Shown: piece after piece, positions 12,511-22,500 of the stretch
Position numbering within the stretch: the first letter of the stretch is position 1
Layout: each line of letters opens with the position of its first letter
Source of the DNA: Symsagittifera roscoffensis
Taxonomy: Eukaryota > Xenacoelomorpha > Acoela > Convolutidae
Assembly: GCF_963678635.1 (NCBI RefSeq)
Contig: NC_087064.1
Location: 48,219,346 to 48,283,345, forward strand
DNA length: 64,000 nucleotides
Direction of reading: 5' to 3'
Notes under the pieces: model-generated
The model's input: the letters and a program-made list of their open reading frames with translations, nothing else
Told to the model about the DNA's origin: nothing
Database searches by the model: none
Translations under genes and position numbers: made by a program

Positions 12511-12959
12511 AAAATGGTTAAGTACGCTAATAAGTTGGACCACCCTCAATATCATATACTGAATGAAAGATCGATACCCAAAGGCTTAGATCTAAAAGTT
12601 CGCATTCAGAATAAGCAGCAAATTGTCTACAGCAGGCCCGAAGCATTATGTAAAAAATTTTTGAGTCTTTGTTTAAATCATATTCAGGCGGTTTCGACAG
12701 ACTGGTAAACCCAGCAACATACGACTTGATAATAGAACTTATTATCAAATGCCAAAAATTGAGAACGATTACATAATAGAGAAACCTATGAACCACCCTC
12801 TGCATCCACAATGAACGTAAAAATAAGAATTGGGATCTTCTTATGCAAATTTAGATGCTTTAACTGCCGCAAAAAGCCTAACAAAAATCTAGATTCTCTG
12901 TTTTCACGGGGATTTTTCACAAATAACTTCATAGGAACCTTCAGTTTTGTCGTTTTTTC

Positions 12960-13418
12960 TTGCAAAAAATCAAAAAAAAATTTGTCTGTTTTAATTTTCT
13001 CAAATTTCTGCTAAAAATAACAGTAACAATTATTGAAGCTTTAGAAATTAAAAGCCTAATCAATCGTACTATGAGCTTCTGGAAGATATTCGGTGGAACA
13101 TATAACTTTTTCGTTCTGCCAGTTTTTTCAATTGAAGACTTTGAATCAGCCGCAATGAGAAACTCAAAAACAAACCAAATACGCCAATATAACCATAATC
13201 AAAACTTGCTTTACCAAGAAAGCAATGCTTCAATACATATGGTAGATGAGCGAGCAGTAATTTTACTGCAACGAGATTCAAGAAACGAACCTGGATTATA
13301 TCCGCTCTTAAATAATCAAAGTAAATTTTTGGTGCTGAAAAATAGAATAAGAACTACCTCTAGCCCAACAATCACATATTCAACCAACAACAACTACAAC
13401 ACTGTAACACCAATTTGA
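12960..13418 (+). CDS. 152-codon open frame, possible C-terminal part of the env-like gene
   Basis: This is the longest open frame in the LTR element's 3' half. The first ~35 codons are very AT-rich and probably not coding; a better start is Met at about 13071 (MSFWKIFGGTYNFF). A hydrophobic stretch (FFVLPVF) is followed by a polar tail with NQIRQYNHNQNLLYQESN, MVDERAVILLQ and NEPGLYPLLNN, which has the look of a cytoplasmic tail. No family is recognised. The link to the upstream envelope-like frames is inferred from position only. Confidence 0.35.
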   Translation: MQKIKKKFVCFNFLKFLLKITVTIIEALEIKSLINRTMSFWKIFGGTYNFFVLPVFSIEDFESAAMRNSKTNQIRQYNHNQNLLYQESNASIHMVDERAVILLQRDSRNEPGLYPLLNNQSKFLVLKNRIRTTSSPTITYSTNNNYNTVTPI

Positions 13419-13499
13419 GGCAAAAATTTTCTATTTCAGATGCCCTCAGAAAAAAGTGCATCTCTATCTACTAAATGCTCTTCGATATTTTAGACAGAC

Positions 13500-14580
13500 A
13501 AGTTCTCTTACTGATCTAATTTCCCATACTTACAAATAAACTGTTTACACGAATAGCAGCTGTTGACTTACCTCAAGTAGGACGGAATATAACGAATATA
13601 TTGGTGAAAGATCCGGACAACCCGTGAGTCAACTGAAGCAAGCTTCGGTGTCAACTCAGGAACTTCTTGTTCAATAAATTTTATATGTCTTATGCTAATT
13701 GTTCATCCAGTATTTCACGAAATTGTCATAGAAACATCAAATCCAAAATATAATTTTATTCGTTCGTTTCTTCAAAGTAATGAAACTGCTATCATAAAAA
13801 CAATTTCAGATGCAGTTCATTTTTGTGTGTGAAAAAATCAGGATACAACTATTATTCTTGGACATAAACATTTAAGTTTTGGTAGGAATTGTTTTGGTAG
13901 GAATTGAAAATAAATGTTCCTCGACAAACTAAATCAAAATTTCTTTCAAATGATGTCCTGCTCTCATTTTCGTAAGAAGTTTTCTTCCCAAGTAGCAGCA
14001 GTTTTTTTTTACCATTTACACTTAATTATCAACGATTTTTATCATAACCAAGCTATTGATAATATCGTACAAGCAAAAAATCCTAAATACAAATACATTC
14101 TTCGGTAAGAATTTTTTTGTGGATAAAAAACTGAACATAAACTTATAAACAACATTCGTCTTGAACGCCTTTACGAATTAGGAAAATCTTTCGACGCTTG
14201 TAGCGGATGATTCTGGCCAAAACCTTTGTAAATTTTCATTAGTGTAATACGTGGGAAGGCGGAACAGTTGAAGACTTTCACAACTGGCAGCGTTGGATCT
14301 TTTTCTAGTTTTATCGAATAAATGCTTACGCCATTTGCTAAACGACATAAACGATATCAAGTCAAACGATCTCATTAACCTCCCAAAACCTGTTTATCCG
14401 GTTACCAAACTGACGTCACTCTCTCATTGGAGTAGAAAATATCTCTGAAAAACTTTCTCTTTTACATGTATATAAGGTTAACTACATTAAATCAACTACA
14501 AATACAAATCCAGGAAATCGCCCTAGTTTCCTTAAATTAAGTCATTTTCTCGCTTTTGACACAAAAGCAGAATTCTTTCT
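13500..14580 (+). other. Degraded coding-like stretch, unrecognised
   Basis: Fragments such as 13914-14108 (starting MFLDKLNQNFFQMM) and the reading around 14160-14215 (LERLYELGKSFDACS) look more protein-like than the surrounding AT-rich DNA, but they are broken by stops in every frame and no family is recognised. They may be remains of accessory genes of the LTR element or of another insertion. Confidence 0.25.
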
Positions 14581-14591
14581 AATTTGAAAGG

Positions 14592-15039
14592 ATGATGTTT
14601 AATATCAACGACCAACCAGTTTCAGTTATTCACATAAAGAAAACGTTTGAAGTACAACCACATTTACAATTTTATATGATACTTAATATTCAATACATCG
14701 AAACGGATGTTTTTGTCATTCCGATCTTGTCATTCTTTATTTTTGTATCTGACTACCCAGAGTCCTGTCCTACCAAAACTGAAAGTGAAAAATGTACCTT
14801 AGACTAGATTGTTATTCTTTACGAAGGAACGTTTGGCGAAATCAAAGGATTTCAACGCTCCAATCTTACTAGCCAAAAAATTTAAAATAATGATACACCC
14901 CGTTTCTATGATACATTTCGAATTAATATATCACGGCGAACTGCACAGCAACTTTTTTAAATCAAGCAACAAGTACTGGTACCTAATACTTTGTCTTTCA
15001 AATAGCCTAACCATTCCCATTCCCTGCGATCTAGAGTAG
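14592..15039 (+). pseudogene. Unrecognised coding-like frame upstream of Cys-rich modules
   Basis: The frame at 14592-14807 begins MMFNINDQPVSVIHIKKTFE and ends with a Cys-containing YPESCPTKTESEKCTL. After a stop the same direction continues with ILYEGTFGEIKGFQRSN in a shifted frame. Composition is less A/T-driven than chance frames nearby. There is no recognised domain. It precedes the Cys-rich modules at 15047-15585 and may belong to the same broken gene. Confidence 0.3.
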
Positions 15040-15046
15040 ATTTAAT

Positions 15047-15585
15047 AAGCAATGAGAATGACAATTGAGTGTCCAACTTGTTTAGAAATTTTTGATCAAA
15101 TGAAAATGTTACATAAAAATTTAGATCCATACAAACCACTTTCGGTTTGCGTTAATTGTTATTAGAAACCCAAACTAAGAGCTAGTTTACACTTCGCAAA
15201 ATTTACTGGTCCCCCATGGAGGCAGACTTTTCAGGTAGTTAATATGATAAAATATGATGTCTGTAAAATCTGCAACCAATTAGTGTTAGCCGGAATTCAG
15301 TAAAAGGGCGAACATATGATAGTTGAATACCCTTATATTGCTGTCTGCAATAGTTGCAATAAGGAAAGCAAAAACATCTGCCTTACCTGTTTTTATAAAA
15401 TTCCATTTGATGAGTTTTATGGTTAAAATATTTTGATACAGTGACAAACGAATGTCCCGTTTGTCTGGAATTACAAACAACCATTCAATTAAGAAAACTC
15501 GACCACGGGAGAGAATATCCAAAACCCTTTCATTTTATTTGTACTGAATGCTATACGATTTTTAAGTGCAAAACTTATTGATTTT
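15047..15585 (+). pseudogene. Repeated Cys-pair (CPxCLE) zinc-ribbon-like modules
   Basis: Two similar modules are visible. The first (about 15066-15165) reads ECPTCLEIFDQ and, about 20 residues later, VCVNCY. The second (about 15445-15583) reads ECPVCLELQTT and later ICTECYTIFKCKTY. Both have the form C-P-x-C-L-E, about 20-25 residues, then C-x2-C-Y. Between them lie further Cys pairs: VCKICNQLV (about 15260) and AVCNSCNKES followed by ICLTCF (about 15343-15400). The spacing of paired Cys-x2-Cys motifs suggests zinc-binding knuckles or a RING-like fold, but no named family is matched. Stops and frameshifts separate the modules, so this is a decayed gene or several. Confidence 0.45.
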
Positions 15586-15605
15586 CGATAAATTCTACTG
15601 CTCAA

Positions 15606-15840
15606 TAAGCCGACAGAACGTTTGGGTCCTAAATTTAGGAAAATTTTTTGAAAGTAACAACTGTGCAGGCGATCAAAAATGACTAAACAAATATACTATT
15701 TGCTTAAGAAAATAAACAAAAAGCTCTGCTTGTAATGGACATTGAATCTGTCCTCGGTTACAATCTCCTCACACAGGTTGACGGTTGATAAGCGTAAGCA
15801 AACCGTATCTACATTTATCCAGATGAATAACATTGAAACA
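15606..15840. repeat. Repeat arm A (direct copy)
   Basis: Matches 16130-16370 in the same orientation and 16400-16620 in reverse. Landmarks are 'gtcctaaattt', 'tgtgcaggcgatcaaaaatga', 'ggacattgaatctgtcctc', 'tacaatctcctcac' and 'gttgacggttgataagcgta'. Read on the minus strand, its inner part encodes VECKNCFNVIHLDKCRYGL, ending TLINRQPV and a stop. Confidence 0.85.
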
Positions 15841-16090
15841 ATTCTTGCACTCGACAGGGTCCCGACTTACACGACGAAGAATCATTACCGCGCAAAGCAG
15901 CAGCGGTTTTATACTAAAACTATAAATGCGTTCGTCAACAACAAAGATGTTATTAACATCATTTTTGCAACCTCCAACCGTATCATGAATTATCTCATTC
16001 CCAAAAAACATTACGAGTCCCTTACCCTGCCAGATTTTGTGAGTAGAATTGTTCAAGATTGCTATTTTAACTTCCAAAACTTTCTTCTTT

Positions 16091-16116
16091 CCCAACCAAT
16101 TTTATTATTGGTTGGG
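16091..16116. repeat. Hairpin CCCAACCAAT/ATTGGTTGGG
   Basis: A perfect 10-bp stem with a 6-base AT loop lies between arm A's inner frame and arm B, possibly the relic of a foldback centre or terminator-like structure. Confidence 0.7.
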
Positions 16117-16129
16117 ATGTGGCCGTATG

Positions 16130-16370
16130 TCGACAGGATGTTTACGTCCTAAATTTGGAAAAAAATTATTGATAGTAACACCTGTGCAGACAATCAAAAA
16201 TGACTAAACGTTTATACTGTTTACTTAGGAAATTAAAGAAAATGTTCTGCTTGGTAATGGACATTGATTCTGTCCTCGATTACAATCTCCTGACTCAGGT
16301 TGACGACTGAAAAGCGTATACAAACTATATCTACATTTATCTATATGAATAATAATAAACAAATTTTGCA
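16130..16370. repeat. Repeat arm B (direct copy, forms inverted pair with C)
   Basis: The second copy of the unit, in the same orientation as arm A and facing arm C. It opens with 'aggatgtttacgtcctaaattt' and ends near 'tacatttatctatatgaat'. The inner reading frame is more eroded here than in A or C. Confidence 0.85.
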
Positions 16371-16465
16371 AAAATTGTGGCAAAAACTTATTAGTTGTTT
16401 TTCATCTGGACAAATGTAGATACGGTTTGTATACGCTTATCAACCGTCAACCTGAGTGAGGAGAT
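16364..16465 (+). CDS. Short Cys-containing C-terminal reading frame inside the inverted repeat
   Basis: The + strand encodes FCKNCGKNLLVVFHLDKCRY followed by GLYTLINRQPE and a stop. The same ending, with substitutions, is encoded on the opposite strand inside arm A (VECKNCFNVIHLDKCRYGL). Two C-x2-C and HLDKC positions are kept in both. Conservation across inverted copies suggests that this was once the end of a real protein, perhaps with a small zinc finger. No family is recognised, and there is no start codon or intact upstream exon. Confidence 0.4.
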
Positions 16466-16620
16466 TGTAATCGAGGACAGAATCAAATTCATTTACCAAG
16501 CAGAACATTTTGTATAAAATTTTGAGGAAACAGTGTAAATATTTCGTCATTTTTGATCGCCTGCACAGGTGTTAGTTTCAGTAATTTTTCGTAATTTTAG
16601 GACATAAACATCCCAGTTTT
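16400..16620. repeat. Repeat arm C (inverted copy)
   Basis: The reverse complement of arms A and B, ending 'cctgcacaggtgttag...ggacataaacatccc'. With arm B it forms an inverted repeat of over 200 bp with only a short central spacer, a foldback structure. Confidence 0.85.
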
Positions 16621-16780
16621 TTCAAAATATCTTTATCCAACCCACTCCTGAAGGCCCGAATTTTTGTTTTCAAGAATCTAAATTCAAGAATTAACATAGG
16701 CAGCGACACCATCCATCCCACGTCATTTGTATAGACTGCCATTAGATGCCATTAGAAAACTCTAGCTCACTTTTCAAAGT

Positions 16781-17044
16781 ATGGACAAATTTTACAATCA
16801 ATTTGCCATGTCCCAAATTACAACCGATCGTTGTCCCACTATTCCCCCTGTAGTATATGTAAAAGTATGGTTAAAAGTGGAAAATGGAAAAACATCCATA
16901 CCCACACCACGGCAAGTTATCGACAATTTACTGATTGCCATAAAGACAACACAATTTGTTAAAGATGCCTCCCTATTACAGCCAGATTTTGCCCAATATG
17001 CCATATCCTATATAATTTTTCCGACTCTTGGAATTACTTTTTAA
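16781..17044 (+). CDS. 87-codon open frame of unknown function
   Basis: Reads MDKFYNQFAMSQITTDRCPT, then a Pro-rich PPVVYVKVWLKVENGKTSIP segment and a LLQPDFAQYAISYI block. Amino-acid composition is balanced, unlike most chance frames in this AT-rich DNA; a second Met at residue 10 is an alternative start. It ends in a hydrophobic stretch. It lies inside the LTR-bounded region after the inverted repeat. No domain is recognised; it could be an accessory reading frame or a degraded exon. Confidence 0.33.
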   Translation: MDKFYNQFAMSQITTDRCPTIPPVVYVKVWLKVENGKTSIPTPRQVIDNLLIAIKTTQFVKDASLLQPDFAQYAISYIIFPTLGITF

Positions 17045-17580
17045 CCGCAAACAGATTTCCATTTATAATTCCTTTAAATTCTTCCATTGGATAAGGCATC
17101 AAGATTTCAAAAACGCATTCACATTTACATATATAAGTTTTCAAAAATAACAATAAACACAAAACCCTCTTTTTATTAATGCTATATTATACACTACTTA
17201 AACATCCGGTTTTTTCTATTCTCTTTTACCTATAAAATGAGACCCATGGTAAGCCCATGGTGACCCCAGGAGGACATGCCTCTAAGATTAGGGGTTAATT
17301 AACGCCCAAGTATCCATTTTGAATTCACTGTATCATATCCGAGTTTAATTCTGTATTTTAAATTGTTTTAAATTATTTTCTGTGGTTATTAAACACCATG
17401 ACTGTCTTTCTCCATTTGTTTTCCGTGTTGGGTTTGTGTAAAACATAGACTAAACTTTTTAGCTTTTCTATATATAAATTTTTGAATCTTCATAAATTTC
17501 TTTAAGCATTCATTTTTGATTATAAGCTTTAAGGGCTTATTATATTTTGAGATTTTGAATAAATTACTCATTTGATACAG

Positions 17581-17782
17581 ATGTTTAGCAAAAATGAATA
17601 TGGTTCAGTAATGAATTTGAATTGTAGAAACCCTGACAACGAACCCGAGCATCTAAAAGGAAATTGCATCTCCTAAAGAAGAGGCAACTAAAATCGGTTG
17701 TTCGTCTTTCAACCATTTCAATAGACGACGGGTTGAATAAACACCCGCTTATTTTACCAAAATAATGCAAAAATTGGATCTC

Positions 17783-17820
<38 letters not shown>

Positions 17821-18312
17821 AAGAGAGAGAGAGAGAGAGAGCTGAAATTATACATGCTGAATCCTCGCTTTATCACAAGCTTGAAGTACTCAATTAAAAT
17901 TAACCATAACTGGTGGAAAATCGACGACAATGGAAAAGCAGTGATACCAATTGCGTTGATAATTGGACAGGAAATAAATATAAAGCAGGAAAGCATTTTC
18001 TGGAAATTACAATAAATATTGGAAGACTGCTTTGTAATGGGAGTAGGGGGAGCGCAGATAAAGATTCATTTGAGGAAATAACTGCTTTCCCTGTAAAGAA
18101 AAAAAAGCCGATAGTCACCAATATTCAAACCAATTAGAAATTTGGCAGGCAGAAGGAACCGAATGACATTGAAAAACAAAGGGAAAAGCAAAAGATAGCG
18201 ATACTGCAGCAAACACTGGAGGCATCGCAGAGAATGATAGCGATCCTCAGGTCCTACAACATGGAGTTGGAAAACGGAAAAAAAGGCCAGAGGTGTCTAA
18301 GAAACTATGATT
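17581..18312 (+). pseudogene. Broken gene with a C-terminal coiled-coil-like segment
   Basis: Several protein-like pieces lie in order. At 17581 is MFSKNEYGSVMNLNCRNPDN with two Cys. After a (GA)n tract, 17855-18019 reads INHNWWKIDDNGKAVIPIAL and IIGQEINIKQ. In another frame 17960-18137 has EITINIGRLLCNGSRGSADK and EEITAFPVKKKK. Then, in frame past one amber stop, 18138-18312 gives NDIEKQREKQKIAILQQTLE, MIAILRSYNMELENGKK and a final stop. The last segment is an amphipathic, Gln/Lys/Glu-rich helix. The run of consistent coding through single lesions argues for a recent pseudogene. The family is not recognised. Confidence 0.4.
17786..17841. repeat. (GA)n microsatellite
   Basis: About 56 bp of GA dinucleotides with one interruption (gaaagaaa), inside the degraded gene. 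Confidence 0.95.
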
Positions 18313-18935
18313 AAACTGCATCGGTAAGCTCAAACTTTTATTCATATGTATTTTACTTATAACCATATGTTCTCTTAATGTTCTTGACTAAAATTTTAAA
18401 CCATTATAGTGTTTAATTTGCACCATGGTAACTGTGAGAATCGAACAGCTTATTTTTCTAAAAAAAGGGGTGAGTTTTAATTTTGTAAATAGTACACGGA
18501 CAAAAGACCATTGTCTAAATTGTTTACTTAGAACGACTCAGTTCTAAATTTAAGCGTGAGATTTAAATTGAAACCTCTACTCATTAAATCAGATATAAAA
18601 TCTTGTTTTGAAAAACCATACTTTTTATACAATTGTCCAATTTTTTTTTCATTTTTTCATGCTCAGTACTTCATAAGGGCGGTACTTACTAACACACTTT
18701 TTTAACAATAACATAAAACAAAATAGATTGATATTTTATAGTCTGGCCGGCTGCCCACGCAGGATTTCTTCTTGCTTTGGTTGAGCTGAGATGCACCTGG
18801 AATATGATACATCGGAGAAAACACTATGAGTTTTTAATAAAATCGAACTGAAGGCTCTGGTTTTAATCAGAGGGGACTAAACATTAAAGATAAATTGATC
18901 TGAAAAATCAAATAAAATCTAATTGAAAATTCCCC
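18313..18935. other. AT-rich interval before the 3' LTR
   Basis: No coding sequence or clear repeat is recognised. Confidence 0.4.
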
Positions 18936-18940
18936 TATAA

Positions 18941-18958
18941 TTAGGGGAGAATAAAGGA
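18941..18958 (+). promoter_or_regulatory. Candidate polypurine tract
   Basis: The purine run AGGGGAGAATAAAGGAG lies about 130 bp before the recognisable 3' LTR block. Such tracts prime plus-strand DNA synthesis directly next to the 3' LTR, so the LTR may start here and its first part may have diverged beyond recognition. Confidence 0.3.
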
Positions 18959-19083
18959 GCAGGTGAAACCTGAGAATTTTGATAGGTTCATCAGCCGCCA
19001 GTTTATGGTTACGGGCAAAAAAAAACTGCAAAAAAACTGTATCGCCTGAAATCTTCTCTGTCAGCAGCAAGTTTTGCTCTGTC

Positions 19084-19537
19084 AGAAGCAAGTTCTCAAA
19101 TTTTACAACTTGAGTTCTCCAAAAAAAATAAATTGTCCTTTTTTGTTTTAAAAAAAGTAAATTGAAATAATCAAAAACAACACAAACCAGAGCCTGAAGA
19201 TCACTTAACAATTCTTCACAAGACGACTCAGAAAAACGGACCCAATAACGATTGACTTGAAAATTCTACCTCATCATCAACCTTAGGAAGAAAATAAAAA
19301 CTAAAATTGAAAATATGATCTAAAATCCCGTACATCATAGGTATTTTTCTCTAAACTGTTCGATTCATTTATATAACTTAATAACCCTGTGCTTTATATT
19401 CATCAAGCTCATTAATTCATACTCTTTTCTAATTAATATTTGTACTATAACTTTTGTCAAGAAACTTCACGATCTTAGGTGAAACTTATTACTGAGGTTA
19501 AGTTGCTAAGCAATCAGCCAGCACTGCCCGCTCGGTA
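19084..19537 (+). repeat. Putative 3' LTR of the Ty3/gypsy-like element
   Basis: A direct partner of 1067-1550, with the same ordered blocks. It has a shorter internal segment near the left end and an added segment around 19335-19375. Together the two copies delimit an internal region of about 17.5 kb. Divergence between them is clearly visible by eye, so the insertion is old. Confidence 0.62.
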
Positions 19538-19539
19538 AA

Positions 19540-22500
19540 AACAACTGAAGATAGCGCGATTATCAGGTTTTTGTTCCATTACAGGATTTGCTGAGAAGAC
19601 TTCGCTGACTCCGACAACGGCTGACAATTTCAGAAAAATCAAAATTTTTAATCTGACTGCTTGGCCAAATAATGTTGAATTAGGCAAATCTAGCAAAATA
19701 CGACGCTTCGTACAGTTGCTCATTACGAAGCCAAACTGTAGACTGAACAGATGCACATTTTGGCCTCTGTAGTTCAGTGGAGTTTTGGAGAAAAGCTTTA
19801 AACATGTTCAGAAATGTAAGTGGATTCCATTCCACTCACAAACCTTCCGTGGATTCCGCGTACAAAAATCTGTAATGTAAATTAAGATGGCAGAATAATT
19901 CAATTGTTTTATCGCAAACTCCGCAAAAAGAGAATACAGCTAGTTATTCTGGTTTCCCCAATTGTATGCAGATTCCGTAAAATGTAATGGGACTCCGCAT
20001 AAGTAAAAAAAAAGTCCCGAAAAATTCGTAGGCAGAATTAGCAAATGTGAGCGGATTCCGCAAATTTTAAGCGCATTCACAGTTTTAGATTTTTGTTTAT
20101 TCAACTGTGCTTGCGTTAGAACAATTAATAGTCGGAGCTAAACTGTTATCTAAATTGCGGAATTTAAAAAGCGACCTTACCAATGTCAGCGGAATCCACG
20201 GATAGCAAAAAATCATTGGTTAAGTACTTCGATAAGTGTATCCTTTAGCGTTTGATATAAACAATCCAGCAAGTTTTTTTTGGGACTAGTGGATGGAGAA
20301 TATCTGGAAACACAAAGCACAACACTACAATGAATAAGATCTATAATTAGGATTAATGGATTGAGAGCAATTTCAAGTCATCCGGGCAGTATTGAGATGA
20401 AAATGAACTAAAATCAAAAAGAGCAGCCTTTCTTGGGGATCGGGCTATTTAATGAGCGACTGATTTGATGGACGACAGTATTGGAGACTAGTTGAGAGTG
20501 AGTTCAAATCACAAAAAGCTGGTTTACTCGTAATTGGGCCATTTAATAGGACGACCGATTATAGTTTCCAAAAGAAATAAATGTGATATAAATGATCTGT
20601 TGAAATAATTTTCGTTCTAAAAATTGAGCTAAAATTTTTAACAGTGAAAAAAATAAGTTAAAAAAAGATAGACAAAACGATCTTAAAAATTGTTGAGCAG
20701 TTTCTTCAAACTTTGGTTTCTGTTCTCGTCTTGCACTCATCAGTTGTTTCGTTTTCCTGATTGAATGCATATCCGCCCTCATTATCTCCACCCTCAGATT
20801 TTTTTGATGTTTCACTGGCTGCAGATATTCCGGTTCATTCCATGGTATTCGCATTCTGATTTGTTTTTTTTTTTGAGATAATTTTCAAATAGAGTTTGAG
20901 TTTTTCTCTCTTAAGGATTTTTTTTGTTCCACAATTTTGTGCCCATATCATTTGATATGTTTAGCTTCTGATTTTAAGCGTATTTATTAATATAAACTCC
21001 ACAGAGCCAAGCAAACATTTTAATCAGTTTTTTTCGTCAGTTCACTTTTTCTTCCATTGAAGAGTAATTTCCAAGGCAATGTTTCACGGTGGAATATTTC
21101 AAGACAAGGAATATTGCGGTCAGAATAACTGTATGCACTTCTGAACTTGAGCGACCCAATGGTTTGCAGGGCAGTTTAACATTCACAGTTATAAATGAAG
21201 GTTTGATGAAAGGGATTTTAGTGTTTTCAGGCATCCAAAATTAGGCAACCTGGAATTGCAGGGTCAGTTTGGTCCAATTAATAACGATATGTTAAAATGT
21301 GGACTTAAGTGTTGAATTTGATGGCAAGCTCTTTCATCGATTCATAGCCATAATTTCAGCAAGCTCTTTCATCAATTCATAGAATTTCAACAATTCATAG
21401 CCATGACTACAGCAAGCTCTTCCATCAATTCATAGAATTTTATCTCAAAAAAGGACCATATCTTTTTTGAAATACGGAGTGTATCCAAATTGGCACAGCT
21501 TGGAAGATGGCAGAAAAACAGTTCTACTTTGTGGGTTTAAAATTGGTATCAAACTTGCAAAAAGTTATATCGATGTGAATTGTTTAAAAATGTGAACAGC
21601 AGGTTCTTGTAAATTGCCAAAAACATGATCCATTTGATTCTTATGGCCAACTAAAATCAATAAAAAGAGGTCGAAATTTTGTTTGGAAACGATACCAAAA
21701 TTGGGCCGTGAACTGCCAGACTGAAGGTTACAGTTACGTTAGCCGTCTTGTTGTCCTCAGATGAAAGGATCAATGTTATCTCATTCCCTGATTCCAATAG
21801 TATTTTATACAGAGTAAATTGAACATATAGCGGCAGTTGCCGATATTTTGGAGCAAAGCTCCAAATTGGCCGAGAATTCAGTCTGTCCAGCTAAGCTGCA
21901 GGGACGCTCTCTATCAGACGTCTGGCAGGCATGATTTAACAAAATGCAAAAAAAAATAATGAAAATTGAAAAAATATATTAAACCAACTTTGGGCTAGTT
22001 TCAATTTTAGATGCTTACATGCAAGAGTCACTATCGCGATTGGAGGCATTGTGTCGATTTGACTGTCATCCTTGTTTCAGGGGCTGCCTGAAATCATTAA
22101 AAAGCTTCGCCGTCCTTTTCCGAGAGCTTCTGACAAATTATATTTATTGAACCGGTATAATAGAGAATTGATTTGGCCTCGGAACTGGTCAATTTGAAAC
22201 GACGAGTAGTGAGACCAACCTAGTGATTGCAGCTGACGCACTGTTAAGCTACTAATTTCTCTCTTGCAAAGATATTTCATCGTTTTTGGCCATCCTTGCA
22301 ATTGACGGGGTGAACCCGGGTTTGTTCTCTGACTTTGTCATATCTTTGACTTGTTGTATCATCCTTTGGATCATCCTGTTTACGCCAAATCTTCTTGCTC
22401 GAATTTTTTGTCACTGTTTTGCACCAGGTCATCTTGCTTGAATCATCCGTCTCTTTTTGCACCATGTCAACTTGCTATCATCTTTCGGCTCTTGTTTCGC

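Noticed and set aside
19760-19800. 'tagttcagtggag', resembling a tRNA A box
   Set aside because: No T-arm or acceptor pairing follows within tRNA length.
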